A stretch of 32,034 bases of DNA. It comes from an uncultured Collinsella sp. (lineage in GTDB: Bacteria > Actinomycetota > Coriobacteriia > Coriobacteriales > Coriobacteriaceae). The notes under the pieces were generated by a model that worked only from the letters and a program-made list of their open reading frames with translations, did no database searches and was not told where the DNA came from. The position numbers and the translations under genes are program-made. Of this stretch, positions 23,081 through 31,402 are shown one piece after another (the stretch's first letter is position 1; every line of letters begins with the position of its first letter). Where the stretch lies: contig CALDBJ010000142.1 of NCBI GenBank assembly GCA_937937835.1, positions 1 to 32,034 of the forward strand, written 5' to 3'.

Positions 23081-24634
23081 ATGGCACAACGTCATCTTCC
23101 TGCACTCCTGATCATCATGGACGGCTGCGGCCTGGCTCCGTCCGATGGCGAGAACGCCGTCGCCGCTGCCAAGACGCCCTTCCTTGATAGCCTGTATGAG
23201 AAGTACCCCCACACCACGCTCGGCGCTTCGGGCGAGGACGTGGGTCTTCCCGATGGCCAGATGGGCAACTCCGAGGTGGGTCACCTCAACATCGGTGCCG
23301 GCCGCATCGTGTTCCAGGAGCTTTCGCGCATCAACAACGCCATCAAGGACGGCTCCATCGCCAAGAACGAGGTCTTCGTCAAGGCTATGGACGACGTCAA
23401 GGCTGACGCCAAGACTCTTCACCTCATGGGCCTTATGAGCCCTGGCGGTGTTCATTCTCACATGAACCACGTCGAGGCTCTGGTCAGGATGGCTGCCGAG
23501 CACGGTGTCAAGACCGTTCGCGTCCACGCCTTCATGGATGGCCGCGACGTTGACCCGCAGTCCGGCGCTGGCTACATGAGTGAGTTCTGCGCCTTCCTGG
23601 CTAAGATCTCCGAGGAGACCGGTTGCGACGCTCGCGTTGCCACCGTCTCGGGCCGTTATTGGGCCATGGACCGCGACAACCGTTGGGAGCGCATCCAGCG
23701 TGCCTACGACGTCATGGTCAACGCGTCCGATGCCGATGTCGACCCTGTTGCCGGTATCAAGGCCTACTACGAGAAGGATCCGCGCGGCGACGAGTTCGTC
23801 GAGCCCTTCGCTGCCCACAACGAGGGCATCCACGAGGGCGACGCGGCCATCTTCTTCAACTTCCGTCCCGACCGCGCTCGTCAGATGACCCGCGTGTTCA
23901 CGGACAAGGAGTTCGACGGCTTTGAGCGCGAGCAGATCAAGCTTTCGCACTTTGTGACGATGACCGAGTACGATCCGACGTTTGACGTCGAGGTCGCCTT
24001 CCCCAAGACGTTCCCCGAGAACGTCCTGGCCGACGTTATCGCCGCCAACGGCCTGAAGCAGCTGCACACCGCCGAGACCGAGAAGTACGCCCACGTGACG
24101 TTCTTCCTCAACGGCGGCATCGAGGAGCCCAAGGAGGGCGAGGAGCGCGTGCTCGTCGCTTCCCCCAAGGTCGCTACCTACGATCTGCAGCCCGAGATGA
24201 GCGCTCCCGAGGTTACCGAGAAGCTTGTCGCCGCCATCAACGAGGATCGCGCTGATTTCTACATCGTGAACTTCGCGAACTGCGACATGGTTGGTCACAC
24301 CGGTGTCTTCGACGCCGCCGTTAAGGCCGTCGAGGCCGTTGACGATGCCCTGTCTAAGGTTGTCCCGGCGATTCTCGCCAAGGGCGGCTTTGCGCTGATC
24401 ACCGCCGACCACGGCAACGCCGATCACATGTTTGACGTTGCTTCCGACGGTTCCAAGCATCCGTTTACGGCTCACACCACCAACCGCGTTCCGTTCATCA
24501 TCGTTGATGAGAAGGCCAAGCTCACCGGTATCGAGGACGGCCGTCTTTCCGATATCGCTCCGACCATGCTCACCATGGCTGGTATTGAGCCTTCCGCCGA
24601 GATGACGGGCCGCGTGCTCGCCACCGAGGCCTAA
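23081..24634 (+). CDS. gpmI: 2,3-bisphosphoglycerate-independent phosphoglycerate mutase
   Basis: This metal-dependent enzyme converts 3-phosphoglycerate to 2-phosphoglycerate without 2,3-BPG. The 517-residue protein opens with LLIIMDGCGLAPSDGENAV, whose Asp binds metal. The phosphoserine nucleophile is Ser64 in GQMGNSEVGHLNIGAGR, and the phosphatase-domain metal ligands are seen in NFANCDMVGHTG and ITADHGNADHM. DGRDVDPQSGAGYM and FFNFRPDRARQMTR are conserved substrate-side motifs. Its length fits the family. It is placed between tpiA and secG, two genes that are neighbours in many actinobacteria, and ends in a strong terminator, so gap-pgk-tpiA-gpmI is one glycolytic block. Confidence 0.97.
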   Translation: MAQRHLPALLIIMDGCGLAPSDGENAVAAAKTPFLDSLYEKYPHTTLGASGEDVGLPDGQMGNSEVGHLNIGAGRIVFQELSRINNAIKDGSIAKNEVFVKAMDDVKADAKTLHLMGLMSPGGVHSHMNHVEALVRMAAEHGVKTVRVHAFMDGRDVDPQSGAGYMSEFCAFLAKISEETGCDARVATVSGRYWAMDRDNRWERIQRAYDVMVNASDADVDPVAGIKAYYEKDPRGDEFVEPFAAHNEGIHEGDAAIFFNFRPDRARQMTRVFTDKEFDGFEREQIKLSHFVTMTEYDPTFDVEVAFPKTFPENVLADVIAANGLKQLHTAETEKYAHVTFFLNGGIEEPKEGEERVLVASPKVATYDLQPEMSAPEVTEKLVAAINEDRADFYIVNFANCDMVGHTGVFDAAVKAVEAVDDALSKVVPAILAKGGFALITADHGNADHMFDVASDGSKHPFTAHTTNRVPFIIVDEKAKLTGIEDGRLSDIAPTMLTMAGIEPSAEMTGRVLATEA

Positions 24635-24657
24635 TAGAAAACAAATACCGTTTTCTA
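24635..24657 (+). promoter_or_regulatory. AT-rich hairpin directly after the gpmI stop
   Basis: TAGAAAAC (24635-24642) and GTTTTCTA (24650-24657) form a perfect 8-bp stem immediately after the TAA, just ahead of the main terminator. It may protect the mRNA 3' end or form a tandem terminator. Confidence 0.5.
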
Positions 24658-24660
24658 GTA

Positions 24661-24694
24661 AGGGGGTTGTCCACAACCGGACAACCCCCTTTTT
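24661..24694 (+). terminator. Strong intrinsic terminator after gpmI
   Basis: AGGGGGTTGTCC (24661-24672) pairs perfectly with GGACAACCCCCT (24679-24690) around a 6-nt loop, followed by TTTTT. It is one of the clearest rho-independent terminators in the window. Confidence 0.93.
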
Positions 24695-24750
24695 GGTATT
24701 TCTGCCATTTCCACCCCGTCCTTGAGTGGCAGGTAGGGGAGAGCGGGGGA

Positions 24751-24777
24751 TTGTGGTACAGTACTGGAGTTTAAACT
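24751..24777 (+). promoter_or_regulatory. Candidate secG promoter region
   Basis: TTGTGG (24751-24756) is followed by TACAGT (24757-24762) and TAAACT (24772-24777). The latter pair gives a 15-bp spacer, shorter than ideal; alternatively TACAGT in GGTACAGTAC is the -10 box. secG follows a strong terminator, so a promoter must lie here, but the exact boxes are uncertain. Confidence 0.35.
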
Positions 24778-24798
24778 GTTCTATTAAGGAGCTTATCT

Positions 24799-25053
24799 AT
24801 GGGTCCGTTCCAGATTCTTCTGTTTGTCGTTTGGGCTGTCTCTGCCGTGGCGCTGACGATTCTCGTCCTGATGCATTCCGGTAAGGGCACCGGCGTTTCG
24901 GATATGATCGCTAGCTCGCTGTATAACTCCAGCTCTGCCACGGGCGTCATGGAGCAGAACCTCGACCGACTGACCGTCATCATGGCTGTCGTGTTTGCCG
25001 TGTGCGTCGTGCTGTGCATGTTCTTCTTCCCGCAGGGCATCGTCGGCTACTAA
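24799..25053 (+). CDS. secG: SecG preprotein translocase subunit
   Basis: SecG is the small auxiliary subunit of the SecYEG protein-export channel. The 84-residue product has two predicted membrane helices (about 4-24 and 56-80) joined by a polar loop with the family-typical HSGKGTGVSDMIASSLYNSSSATGVMEQNLDR, which matches the conserved Gly/Ser-rich SecG loop. ATG 24799 follows AAGGAG. Clear terminators lie on both sides, so it is a one-gene transcription unit at the usual actinobacterial position after the tpi region. Confidence 0.94.
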   Translation: MGPFQILLFVVWAVSAVALTILVLMHSGKGTGVSDMIASSLYNSSSATGVMEQNLDRLTVIMAVVFAVCVVLCMFFFPQGIVGY

Positions 25054-25074
25054 GCACGAGCCGCATAAATATTC

Positions 25075-25106
25075 AAAAAGGGTCCCGTAAGTGCGGGACC
25101 CTTTTT
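25075..25106 (+). terminator. Intrinsic terminator after secG
   Basis: GGGTCCCG (25080-25087) pairs with CGGGACCC (25094-25101) around a 6-nt loop. It is flanked by AAAAA on the left and TTTTT on the right, so it could work in both directions. Confidence 0.92.
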
Positions 25107-25347
25107 GTTTACATATTTGTAACAGAGTCAAAATATCCCCACATACTTCGCCCAACTAAAGAAATTCTCGACCGTTAACCGGAATTAGCCCCAAATTGTG
25201 TATAAAATGCGCTACTATATTGCAAAACGTTGGTCCGTTGTGCATAACCAGCCATAGCAGCGGGCGGCGTTTTGATGGTTCGGATCGGATTGTCTCGACA
25301 TGTGTCCGACTGAACATTTCTTTGTCCTATCTCATAAGGAGGATGGC
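25107..25347 (+). promoter_or_regulatory. oppA promoter and leader region (241 nt)
   Basis: No gene is seen. The region is AT-rich up to about 25225 and carries -10-like boxes TATAAA (25201-25206) and TATATT (25216-25221), with TTGTGT at 25196-25201; no pair has ideal spacing. Downstream, CAAAACG (25223-25229) and CGTTTTG (25268-25274) are inverted repeats that could fold the leader. AAGGAGG (25336-25342) is a very strong ribosome site for oppA. Confidence 0.45.
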
Positions 25348-27024
25348 ATGGCTGATTCTATGTTCCACCAGCCCGTTATGGGTCGTCGCGCCTTTGTTGG
25401 CGGCACCCTTGCTGCGAGCTCCATGGCTTTTCTTGCCGCATGTGGCAAGAAGGGTGGCGACGCTTCCGGTTCTGAGTCCGGTTCGACGCTGAACTTCTAC
25501 ATCAACAACCCGGTCTGCATCGACCCCTACAATGTCCAGGAGGACCAGGGCACTCAGGTCGAGTACCAGCTCTTTGACGCTCTGACCTCTTACGACGCCG
25601 AGAAGGGCGAGATCGTTCCGCTGGCTTGCGAGTCCTTTGAGTCCAACGACGACGCCACCGAGTTTACCTTCAAGATCAAGAAGGCCAAGTTCCACAACGG
25701 TGACGACGTTACCTCCAAGTCCTTCAAGCTCGGTTGGGAGCGTCTGGTCAACACCAAGTCGGCCATCGCTACCGAGTACGGTCCTTCCGAGGTCTCCTAT
25801 CACCTTTCCATGGTCGAGGGTTATGACGACCTGCTTGCCGGAAACGCTACCGAGCTCAGCGGTGTTACGTGCCCCGACGATGAGACCCTCGTCGTCAAGC
25901 TGTCTTCCGCTTACGCTGACTTCCCCTTCGTCGCCTCTCATCCGGCTCTGGCCCCGGTTCCCGAGTGCGCCGAGTCCGATGTCAAGAGCTTCTATCTTGC
26001 CCCGGTCGGTAACGGCCCGTTCATGATGGACGGCAAGTGGGAGGATGGCCAGGAGATCAACGTCAAGAAGTTCGACGATTACTATGGCGACAAGGCCAAG
26101 ATCGATGGCATCCACTTCCAGGTCATCAAGGACATGGAGACCGCTTACAAGGAGTTCCAGGCCGGTAACCTCGATGTCTGCGACGTTCCCGTCGCTCAGA
26201 TCGATGCCGCCAAGAAGGATCGCGGCGTGTCCAAGGACGGCTACACCATGGGTGACGGCGAGCGCATGCTGCTCGGCGCCGAGCCTTCCACGTACTATCT
26301 GACCTGCAACACCACGGCCGAGCCGTTCAACAACGCCGACCTGCGTAGGGGCATCTCCCTGGCCATTAACCGTGAGGCCATCTGCAAGACCATCTTCAAG
26401 GGTACCCGTACCCCTGCCGACGGCATTGTTCCTCCGGGCATCGATGGCTACAAGGAGGGCGCATGGGAGTTCTGCGCCTACGATGTCGACAAGGCTAACG
26501 AGTACCTCGACAAGGTTGCTCCCGCTGGCGCTAACGGGGATCGTGGCATTAGCGTGACCCTGTCCTACAACCAGGACGGCGGTCACAAGGAGATCATGGA
26601 GTCCATCATCGGCGACCTCGCCAAGGTTGGCGTTACCGCTGTCTCCGATACCCCTGAGTGGTCTGCCCTGCTCGAGCAGTATCAGAACTTTAACTATCAG
26701 TTCGGTCGTCTGGGTTGGATTGCCGACTACCCGATCATGGACAACTTCCTGTATCCGCTGTTCCACTCCGACTCCCTCGGTGGCGACAACCGCTCCGGTT
26801 ACAACAACCCCGAGTTCGACGCCAAGGTCGACGAGGCTCGTACTATTGTTGACGACGAGGAGCGCGTCGCTAAGATGCAGGAGGCCGATGCAATGGTCGC
26901 TGCCGACTGCCCGGTCATCCCGATTATGTTCTACACGCACACCATCGCCGGCTCCGATCGCATCAAGCACCTCTATGTCGATCCGCAGAAGCACGCCGAT
27001 CTGGGTACCGCTGAGCTCGCCTAA
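25348..27024 (+). CDS. oppA: OppA-type oligopeptide-binding lipoprotein
   Basis: This is a 558-residue extracytoplasmic SBP_bac_5 protein that should capture peptides for the OppBCDF importer encoded downstream. The N-terminus has a twin-arginine-like GRRAFVGG followed by a hydrophobic segment and the lipobox LAAC with Cys32. The mature part begins LNFYINNPVCIDPYNVQEDQGTQVEYQLFDAL, typical of OppA, and includes RRGISLAINREAICKTIFKG. ATG 25348 is chosen for AAGGAGG 5 nt upstream; the in-frame start at 25300 would bury the signal peptide. A perfect hairpin after the gene may reduce readthrough into the permeases. The peptide specificity is not visible from sequence. Confidence 0.92.
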   Translation: MADSMFHQPVMGRRAFVGGTLAASSMAFLAACGKKGGDASGSESGSTLNFYINNPVCIDPYNVQEDQGTQVEYQLFDALTSYDAEKGEIVPLACESFESNDDATEFTFKIKKAKFHNGDDVTSKSFKLGWERLVNTKSAIATEYGPSEVSYHLSMVEGYDDLLAGNATELSGVTCPDDETLVVKLSSAYADFPFVASHPALAPVPECAESDVKSFYLAPVGNGPFMMDGKWEDGQEINVKKFDDYYGDKAKIDGIHFQVIKDMETAYKEFQAGNLDVCDVPVAQIDAAKKDRGVSKDGYTMGDGERMLLGAEPSTYYLTCNTTAEPFNNADLRRGISLAINREAICKTIFKGTRTPADGIVPPGIDGYKEGAWEFCAYDVDKANEYLDKVAPAGANGDRGISVTLSYNQDGGHKEIMESIIGDLAKVGVTAVSDTPEWSALLEQYQNFNYQFGRLGWIADYPIMDNFLYPLFHSDSLGGDNRSGYNNPEFDAKVDEARTIVDDEERVAKMQEADAMVAADCPVIPIMFYTHTIAGSDRIKHLYVDPQKHADLGTAELA

Positions 27025-27120
27025 GAGTTTGCAGCTTCCGTGAGGGTCAAGTATTTACGTAGACCTCATGGGAAACATACAGTTCTCCCTAACCTGGGGT
27101 AAACTGGCTGATGGTAATTT

Positions 27121-27153
27121 TGGGATGCCGGTCTGGCGATCGGCATCCCATTT
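27121..27153 (+). terminator. Hairpin between oppA and oppB (partial terminator)
   Basis: TGGGATGCCG (27121-27130) pairs perfectly with CGGCATCCCA (27141-27150) around a 10-nt loop, followed by TTT. The short T-tract suggests partial termination, favouring the binding protein over the membrane subunits. Confidence 0.65.
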
Positions 27154-27180
27154 AGGTTAATCCCTAGATAGGGGAGTGGT

Positions 27181-28218
27181 ATGGGTAAGTACATCGTTAA
27201 ACGTGTGCTTCAGTTCATCCCGGTGTTTTTGGGCGTTACGCTGATTCTGTTCGCCCTCCAGAATATCGTGCCGGGAGATCCGATCAAGCTGATCGGTGGA
27301 GACAAGGCTCTGTCCCCCGAGGTGGAGCTTCAGCTTCGCGTCCGCTATCACCTGGTCCAGACGGACGAGGACGGCAACGCGATCCTTGACGAGAACGGCG
27401 ACGCCGTTCAAACGTCGCTCGTGGACCGTTACTTGTATTACATGAACGGCCTGCTTCATGGCGATCTGGGCAATTCGTATCAGCGCAAGCTGCCGGTTAC
27501 GGAAATCTTCGCCCAGAAGTATCCGTATACGGTCAAACTTGCCGCGTGCGCCATCGTGCTCGAGGCAATCATGGGTATCGGTGCGGGTATCATTTCGGCG
27601 GTAAAGCGTTATTCCTTCTGGGATATTTTGGTAACGCTCACCACGTCGATCCTCGTTGCGGTCCCGGCCTTTTGGCTCGGTATGTTGCTGCAGCTGTTCT
27701 TTGGCGTCATCCTCAAGGACGCCACGGGCGGTGCAATCTCCATGCCGATCTCGGGTGCCGGCGGTTCCAGCTCTCAGTATCAGGATTGGATGCACTATGT
27801 GCTTCCGACCATTACGCTGGCTTCGGTTTCGACCGCTTATGCTGCCCGCATTATGCGCTCGCAGCTGCTTGACGTCATGAACCAGGATTACATCCGTACG
27901 GCAAAGGCGAAGGGTCTCTCCAATCGCGCGATCATCGTCAAGCATGCGCTTAAGAATGCACTCATCCCCGTCGTTACCTATATTGGTGTCGACTTTGGTG
28001 GCATGCTTTCGGGCGCCATCCTGACCGAGACGGTCTTTAACTGGCCCGGTATCGGCTATGAGGTCTATCGCGCCATTAGCATGCGTGACTGGCCCATCGT
28101 TATGGGCGGCGTTACGCTCATCGTCGTCGTCGTTATGGTGATCAACCTGCTCGTCGACATTAGCTATGCATTCCTCGACCCACGCATCCGCCTTGGCGGT
28201 CCGTCGGATAAGGCCTAA
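27181..28218 (+). CDS. oppB: Oligopeptide ABC transporter permease OppB
   Basis: This 345-residue inner-membrane permease of the BPD_transp_1 family starts with the OppB hallmark GKYIVKRVLQFIPVFLGVTLILFALQNIVPGDP. It carries an extended external segment after the first helix, typical of OppB, and an EAA loop NQDYIRTAKAKGLSNRAIIVKHALKNALIPV around residues 237-266. It ends in YAFLDPRIRLGG. ATG 27181 follows AGGGGAG. It would form a heterodimeric channel with OppC, whose gene starts 14 nt downstream. Confidence 0.94.
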   Translation: MGKYIVKRVLQFIPVFLGVTLILFALQNIVPGDPIKLIGGDKALSPEVELQLRVRYHLVQTDEDGNAILDENGDAVQTSLVDRYLYYMNGLLHGDLGNSYQRKLPVTEIFAQKYPYTVKLAACAIVLEAIMGIGAGIISAVKRYSFWDILVTLTTSILVAVPAFWLGMLLQLFFGVILKDATGGAISMPISGAGGSSSQYQDWMHYVLPTITLASVSTAYAARIMRSQLLDVMNQDYIRTAKAKGLSNRAIIVKHALKNALIPVVTYIGVDFGGMLSGAILTETVFNWPGIGYEVYRAISMRDWPIVMGGVTLIVVVVMVINLLVDISYAFLDPRIRLGGPSDKA

Positions 28219-28232
28219 GGGAGGTACGTCTC

Positions 28233-29168
28233 ATGCAGGAAACTGATTCTCAGTCTCAGGAGCAGGCTACCGCCACCAAGGCCGCATCTGCTCCCGCCAA
28301 GTCCCGCACGCTGTGGGGCGACGCTTTTAAGCGTCTTCGTAAGAACAAGCTCGCCGTTATCGGTGTCTGCTGGATCATCATCGTCGTTGTGGTTGCACTG
28401 ACCGCAGATCTGTGGGCTAAGCCCTGGCTCGGTTCGCCGACGGCTTCCGACTCGACCACCATGGCCGAGACGTCGCTGCTGGCTCCGTGTGCAGAGCACC
28501 CGTTTGGCACCGACGCCCTTGGTCGTGACATTCTCGTCCGCGTTATCTACGGTGCGCGCGTTTCGCTGTCCGTCGGCATTATGGCCACCGCGATCTCCAC
28601 GCTGATCGGTCTGGTCATGGGTGCTCTGGCGGGTTTCTACGGCGGCATCTGGGATACGATCATCATGCGCTGTGCGGACATCTTCCTAGCGTTCCCGTAC
28701 GTGCTGTTCGTTGTCGCCATGATCGCCGTTATCGGCCGTGGCCTTCAGAACGTCTTTATCGCCATCGGTATTCTCGGCTGGCCTTCGATTGCGCGCGTCT
28801 TCCGCTCTGCAATCTTGACGGTCAAGGAAAACGACTATGTTGATGCTGCGCGCGCGATGGGTGCATCTGATGCTCGTATCGTCGTGCGTCACATCTTCCC
28901 GAACTCCGTCGCTTCCATCGTGGTCTACGCGACCATGAACATTGGTGGCGCCATTCTGACCGAGTCCGCTCTGTCCTTCCTCGGCATGGGCGTTATTCCG
29001 CCTACGCCTTCGTGGGGCTCCATGATTCAGGACGGTCAGCAGTATCTTCTGACCGCTCCCTGGATGATGATCATGCCCGGTCTGGCAATTCTCTCGACGG
29101 TGCTCGCCTTCACCCTGTTGGGTGATGGTCTGCGCGACGCCCTCGACGTCAAGATGAAGGACGCATAA
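28233..29168 (+). CDS. oppC: Oligopeptide ABC transporter permease OppC
   Basis: This is a 311-residue permease with the OppC N-terminal pattern: a soluble Gln/Ala-rich head, then LWGDAFKRLRKNKLAVIGVCWIIIVVVVAL. The HPFGTDALGRDILVRVIYGARVSLSVG segment marks OppC proteins. The EAA loop reads ENDYVDAARAMGASDARIVVRHIFPNSVASI. The SALSFLGMGVIPPTPSWGSMI and GDGLRDALDVKMKDA ends are also diagnostic. The start follows GGGAGG, and oppD begins 2 nt after the stop. Unlike the first transporter's counterpart, it is not fused to an ATPase. Confidence 0.95.
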   Translation: MQETDSQSQEQATATKAASAPAKSRTLWGDAFKRLRKNKLAVIGVCWIIIVVVVALTADLWAKPWLGSPTASDSTTMAETSLLAPCAEHPFGTDALGRDILVRVIYGARVSLSVGIMATAISTLIGLVMGALAGFYGGIWDTIIMRCADIFLAFPYVLFVVAMIAVIGRGLQNVFIAIGILGWPSIARVFRSAILTVKENDYVDAARAMGASDARIVVRHIFPNSVASIVVYATMNIGGAILTESALSFLGMGVIPPTPSWGSMIQDGQQYLLTAPWMMIMPGLAILSTVLAFTLLGDGLRDALDVKMKDA

Positions 29169-29170
29169 GG

Positions 29171-30262
29171 ATGAAGAAGAACAAGAACTATGTGGACCTG
29201 AAGGACCAGCCGGTTCCTGAGGGCCAGCATCTGCTCGAGGTCGATGACCTTAAGATGTATTTCCACACCGAGGATGGCGTCGTTCGCGCTGTCGACGGTG
29301 TCTCCTACACGCTCGATCGCGGCGAGACCCTGGGCGTCGTCGGTGAATCCGGCTCCGGTAAGTCCGTGACCGCCATGACCATCATGGGCCTTATCTCGAT
29401 GCCTCCGGGAAAGATTGAGGGCGGTGACGTTCGCTATCGCGGCCGCTCCATCCTCGAAATGACCGAGGAAGAGATGCAGCACATTCGCGGCAACGATATC
29501 GCGATGATCTTCCAGGATCCTATGACCTCCTTGAACCCGGTCTATAAGATCGGCAAGCAGGTGGGCGAGGGCCTCCGTCTGCACCGTGGCTACTCCAAGC
29601 AGGAGGCGCTCAAGCGTGCCACCGAGCTTTTGGACCTCGTGGGTATCCCCGAGCCCGAGAAGCGCGTCAATGAGTATCCGCACCAGTTCTCTGGCGGTAT
29701 GCGTCAGCGAGTCATGATTGCCATGGCTCTTGCCTGCGATCCCGATATTCTGATTGCCGACGAGCCCACGACGGCTCTGGACGTTACCATTCAGGCTCAG
29801 ATTATCGAGCTCATGCAGGAAATGCAGGAGAAGAACGGCAACGCCATCATCATGATTACCCATGACCTGGGCGTCGTCGCCGACATGGCCGACAAGATCA
29901 TGGTTATGTACGCCGGCCGTCCCGTCGAGTTCGGTACTGCTGAGGAAATCTTCTACGAGAGCCGCCACCCCTACACCTGGGGCCTTATCCGCTCCATCCC
30001 GGAGCAGGCCATCGAAGAGAAGAAGCCGCTTACGCCGATTCACGGCAACCCGCCTTCGCTCATGAACCTGCCCGAGGGCTGCGTGTTCTCGCCTCGTTGT
30101 CCCTATGCGACCGATAAGTGCCGCAAGCAGCGCCCCGAGCGTGTTGTCACCGAGTCTGGCCACTATTCTGCGTGCCATTATTCCGGTGACCCCGAGTTCC
30201 TCAAGAACGCTCCTGAGACGTCCCGTACGCGCAAGGATTCCAAGAAGGGAGGCGAGGCGTAA
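29171..30262 (+). CDS. oppD: Oligopeptide ABC transporter ATPase OppD
   Basis: This 363-residue ABC ATPase energises peptide uptake together with OppF. Walker A GESGSGKS is near 58-65. The Q-loop IFQDPMTSLNPVYKIG, signature FSGGMRQRVMIAMAL, Walker B ILIADEPTTALDVTIQAQ and switch MITHDLGVVADMA are intact. The C-terminal oligopeptide domain contains GCVFSPRCPYATDKC and SACHY, giving Cys304, Cys310, Cys317 and Cys335, a four-cysteine motif known in some homologues to hold an iron-sulfur cluster. Its stop overlaps the ATG of oppF by one base (TAATG), indicating coupled translation and equal amounts of the two subunits. Confidence 0.95.
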   Translation: MKKNKNYVDLKDQPVPEGQHLLEVDDLKMYFHTEDGVVRAVDGVSYTLDRGETLGVVGESGSGKSVTAMTIMGLISMPPGKIEGGDVRYRGRSILEMTEEEMQHIRGNDIAMIFQDPMTSLNPVYKIGKQVGEGLRLHRGYSKQEALKRATELLDLVGIPEPEKRVNEYPHQFSGGMRQRVMIAMALACDPDILIADEPTTALDVTIQAQIIELMQEMQEKNGNAIIMITHDLGVVADMADKIMVMYAGRPVEFGTAEEIFYESRHPYTWGLIRSIPEQAIEEKKPLTPIHGNPPSLMNLPEGCVFSPRCPYATDKCRKQRPERVVTESGHYSACHYSGDPEFLKNAPETSRTRKDSKKGGEA

Positions 30263-31290
30263 TGGCAGATACCAACGAGCGTACTCCGCTGCTGAAGGTC
30301 GAGCACCTCTCTAAGGAGTTTCCCGCTGAGTCCGGCATGTTCGCCAAGCGCTTCTCCAAGCGTGTCGTCTCTGCTGTGAATGACATTTCGTTCGAGATTT
30401 ATCCGGGCGAGACCTTTGGCCTGGTCGGCGAGTCTGGTTGCGGTAAGTCCACCACGGGCCGCACCATCATGCGCCTGACCAAGCCGACCGCCGGTAAGGT
30501 GTTCTTCCAGGGTAAAGATGTTGCCGAGATGAGCAAGCATGAGATCAAGGACATGCGTCGCGAGATGCAGTTTATCTTCCAGGATCCTTATGCTTCGCTG
30601 AATCCCCGCATGACCATCGGCGAGATCGTCTCCGAGCCCATGACCATTCACGGCGTGGGCACCAAGGAGGAGCGCATTGAGCGTGTCCGCGAGCTTCTCG
30701 ACGTTGTCGGACTGAACCCCGAGCACATCAACCGCTATCCTCATGAGTTCTCCGGCGGTCAGCGTCAGCGTGTCGGCATTGCCCGCGCGTTTGCGCTGAA
30801 GCCCAAGCTGATTATCTGCGACGAGCCGGTTTCCGCTCTGGATGTGTCCATTCAGGCCCAGGTTCTGAACCTGCTCAAGGAACTGCAAGACAAGTTCGGT
30901 ACCGCGTATCTGTTTATCGCTCACGACCTGTCCGTCGTGCAGCACATTTCCGATCGCGTTGCCGTTATGTATCTGGGTAAGATGGTTGAGGTTTCGGACT
31001 GGAAGACGCTCTATAGCGAGCCTCACCATCCGTACACGCAGTCGCTGCTGTCTGCCGTGCCGGTGCCCGATCCTGATATCCAGAAGACGCGCAAGCGCAT
31101 CATCCTCGCTGGCGATCCGCCGTCGCCGCTGGATCCGCCGACCGGCTGCCGTTTCCACACGCGCTGCCCGATCGCGCAGGGTATCTGCTCTGAGAAGCTT
31201 CCCGAGTTTAAGGAAGTCGCACCGGGTCACTGCTGCGCGTGCCACTTCGCGGAGCCGTTCCCGATCAAGGAATCGCACATCGACCTGTAG
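30262..31290 (+). CDS. oppF: Oligopeptide ABC transporter ATPase OppF
   Basis: This 342-residue partner ATPase of OppD has Walker A GESGCGKSTTGRTI, the Q-loop IFQDPYASLNPRMTI, signature FSGGQRQRVGIARAF, Walker B LIICDEPVSALDVSIQAQ and switch FIAHDLSVVQHISD. Its C-terminus keeps the motif GCRFHTRCPIAQGIC and CCACHF (Cys296, Cys302, Cys309, with Cys324/325/327), as in OppD. It is the last gene of the opp operon. A GC-rich hairpin follows about 60 nt downstream but lacks a T-run. Confidence 0.95.
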   Translation: MADTNERTPLLKVEHLSKEFPAESGMFAKRFSKRVVSAVNDISFEIYPGETFGLVGESGCGKSTTGRTIMRLTKPTAGKVFFQGKDVAEMSKHEIKDMRREMQFIFQDPYASLNPRMTIGEIVSEPMTIHGVGTKEERIERVRELLDVVGLNPEHINRYPHEFSGGQRQRVGIARAFALKPKLIICDEPVSALDVSIQAQVLNLLKELQDKFGTAYLFIAHDLSVVQHISDRVAVMYLGKMVEVSDWKTLYSEPHHPYTQSLLSAVPVPDPDIQKTRKRIILAGDPPSPLDPPTGCRFHTRCPIAQGICSEKLPEFKEVAPGHCCACHFAEPFPIKESHIDL

Positions 31291-31350
31291 TCGGTTGTAC
31301 TCGTTCGGGTCCGCCCTGGTGTTGCTTTTCAGAACGTCCTCGGACATGTC

Positions 31351-31387
31351 GGAAGCCCCGCTGCGCGCTACGCGCTGCGGGGCTTCC
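31351..31387. terminator. GC-rich hairpin after oppF, before the IS110 fragment
   Basis: GGAAGCCCCGC (31351-31361) pairs perfectly with GCGGGGCTTCC (31377-31387). An inner GCGCG/CGCGC extends the stem past one T-T mismatch, around a CTA loop. Neither strand has a following T-run, so it may be a weak bidirectional terminator between convergent genes, or part of the insertion-sequence end. Confidence 0.5.
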
Positions 31388-31402
31388 TCCGTCCTGACGC
31401 TC

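Noticed and set aside
31351..31387. Strong rho-independent terminator for oppF
   Set aside because: The stem is excellent but no T-run follows on either strand, so only a weak terminator or IS-end structure is claimed.
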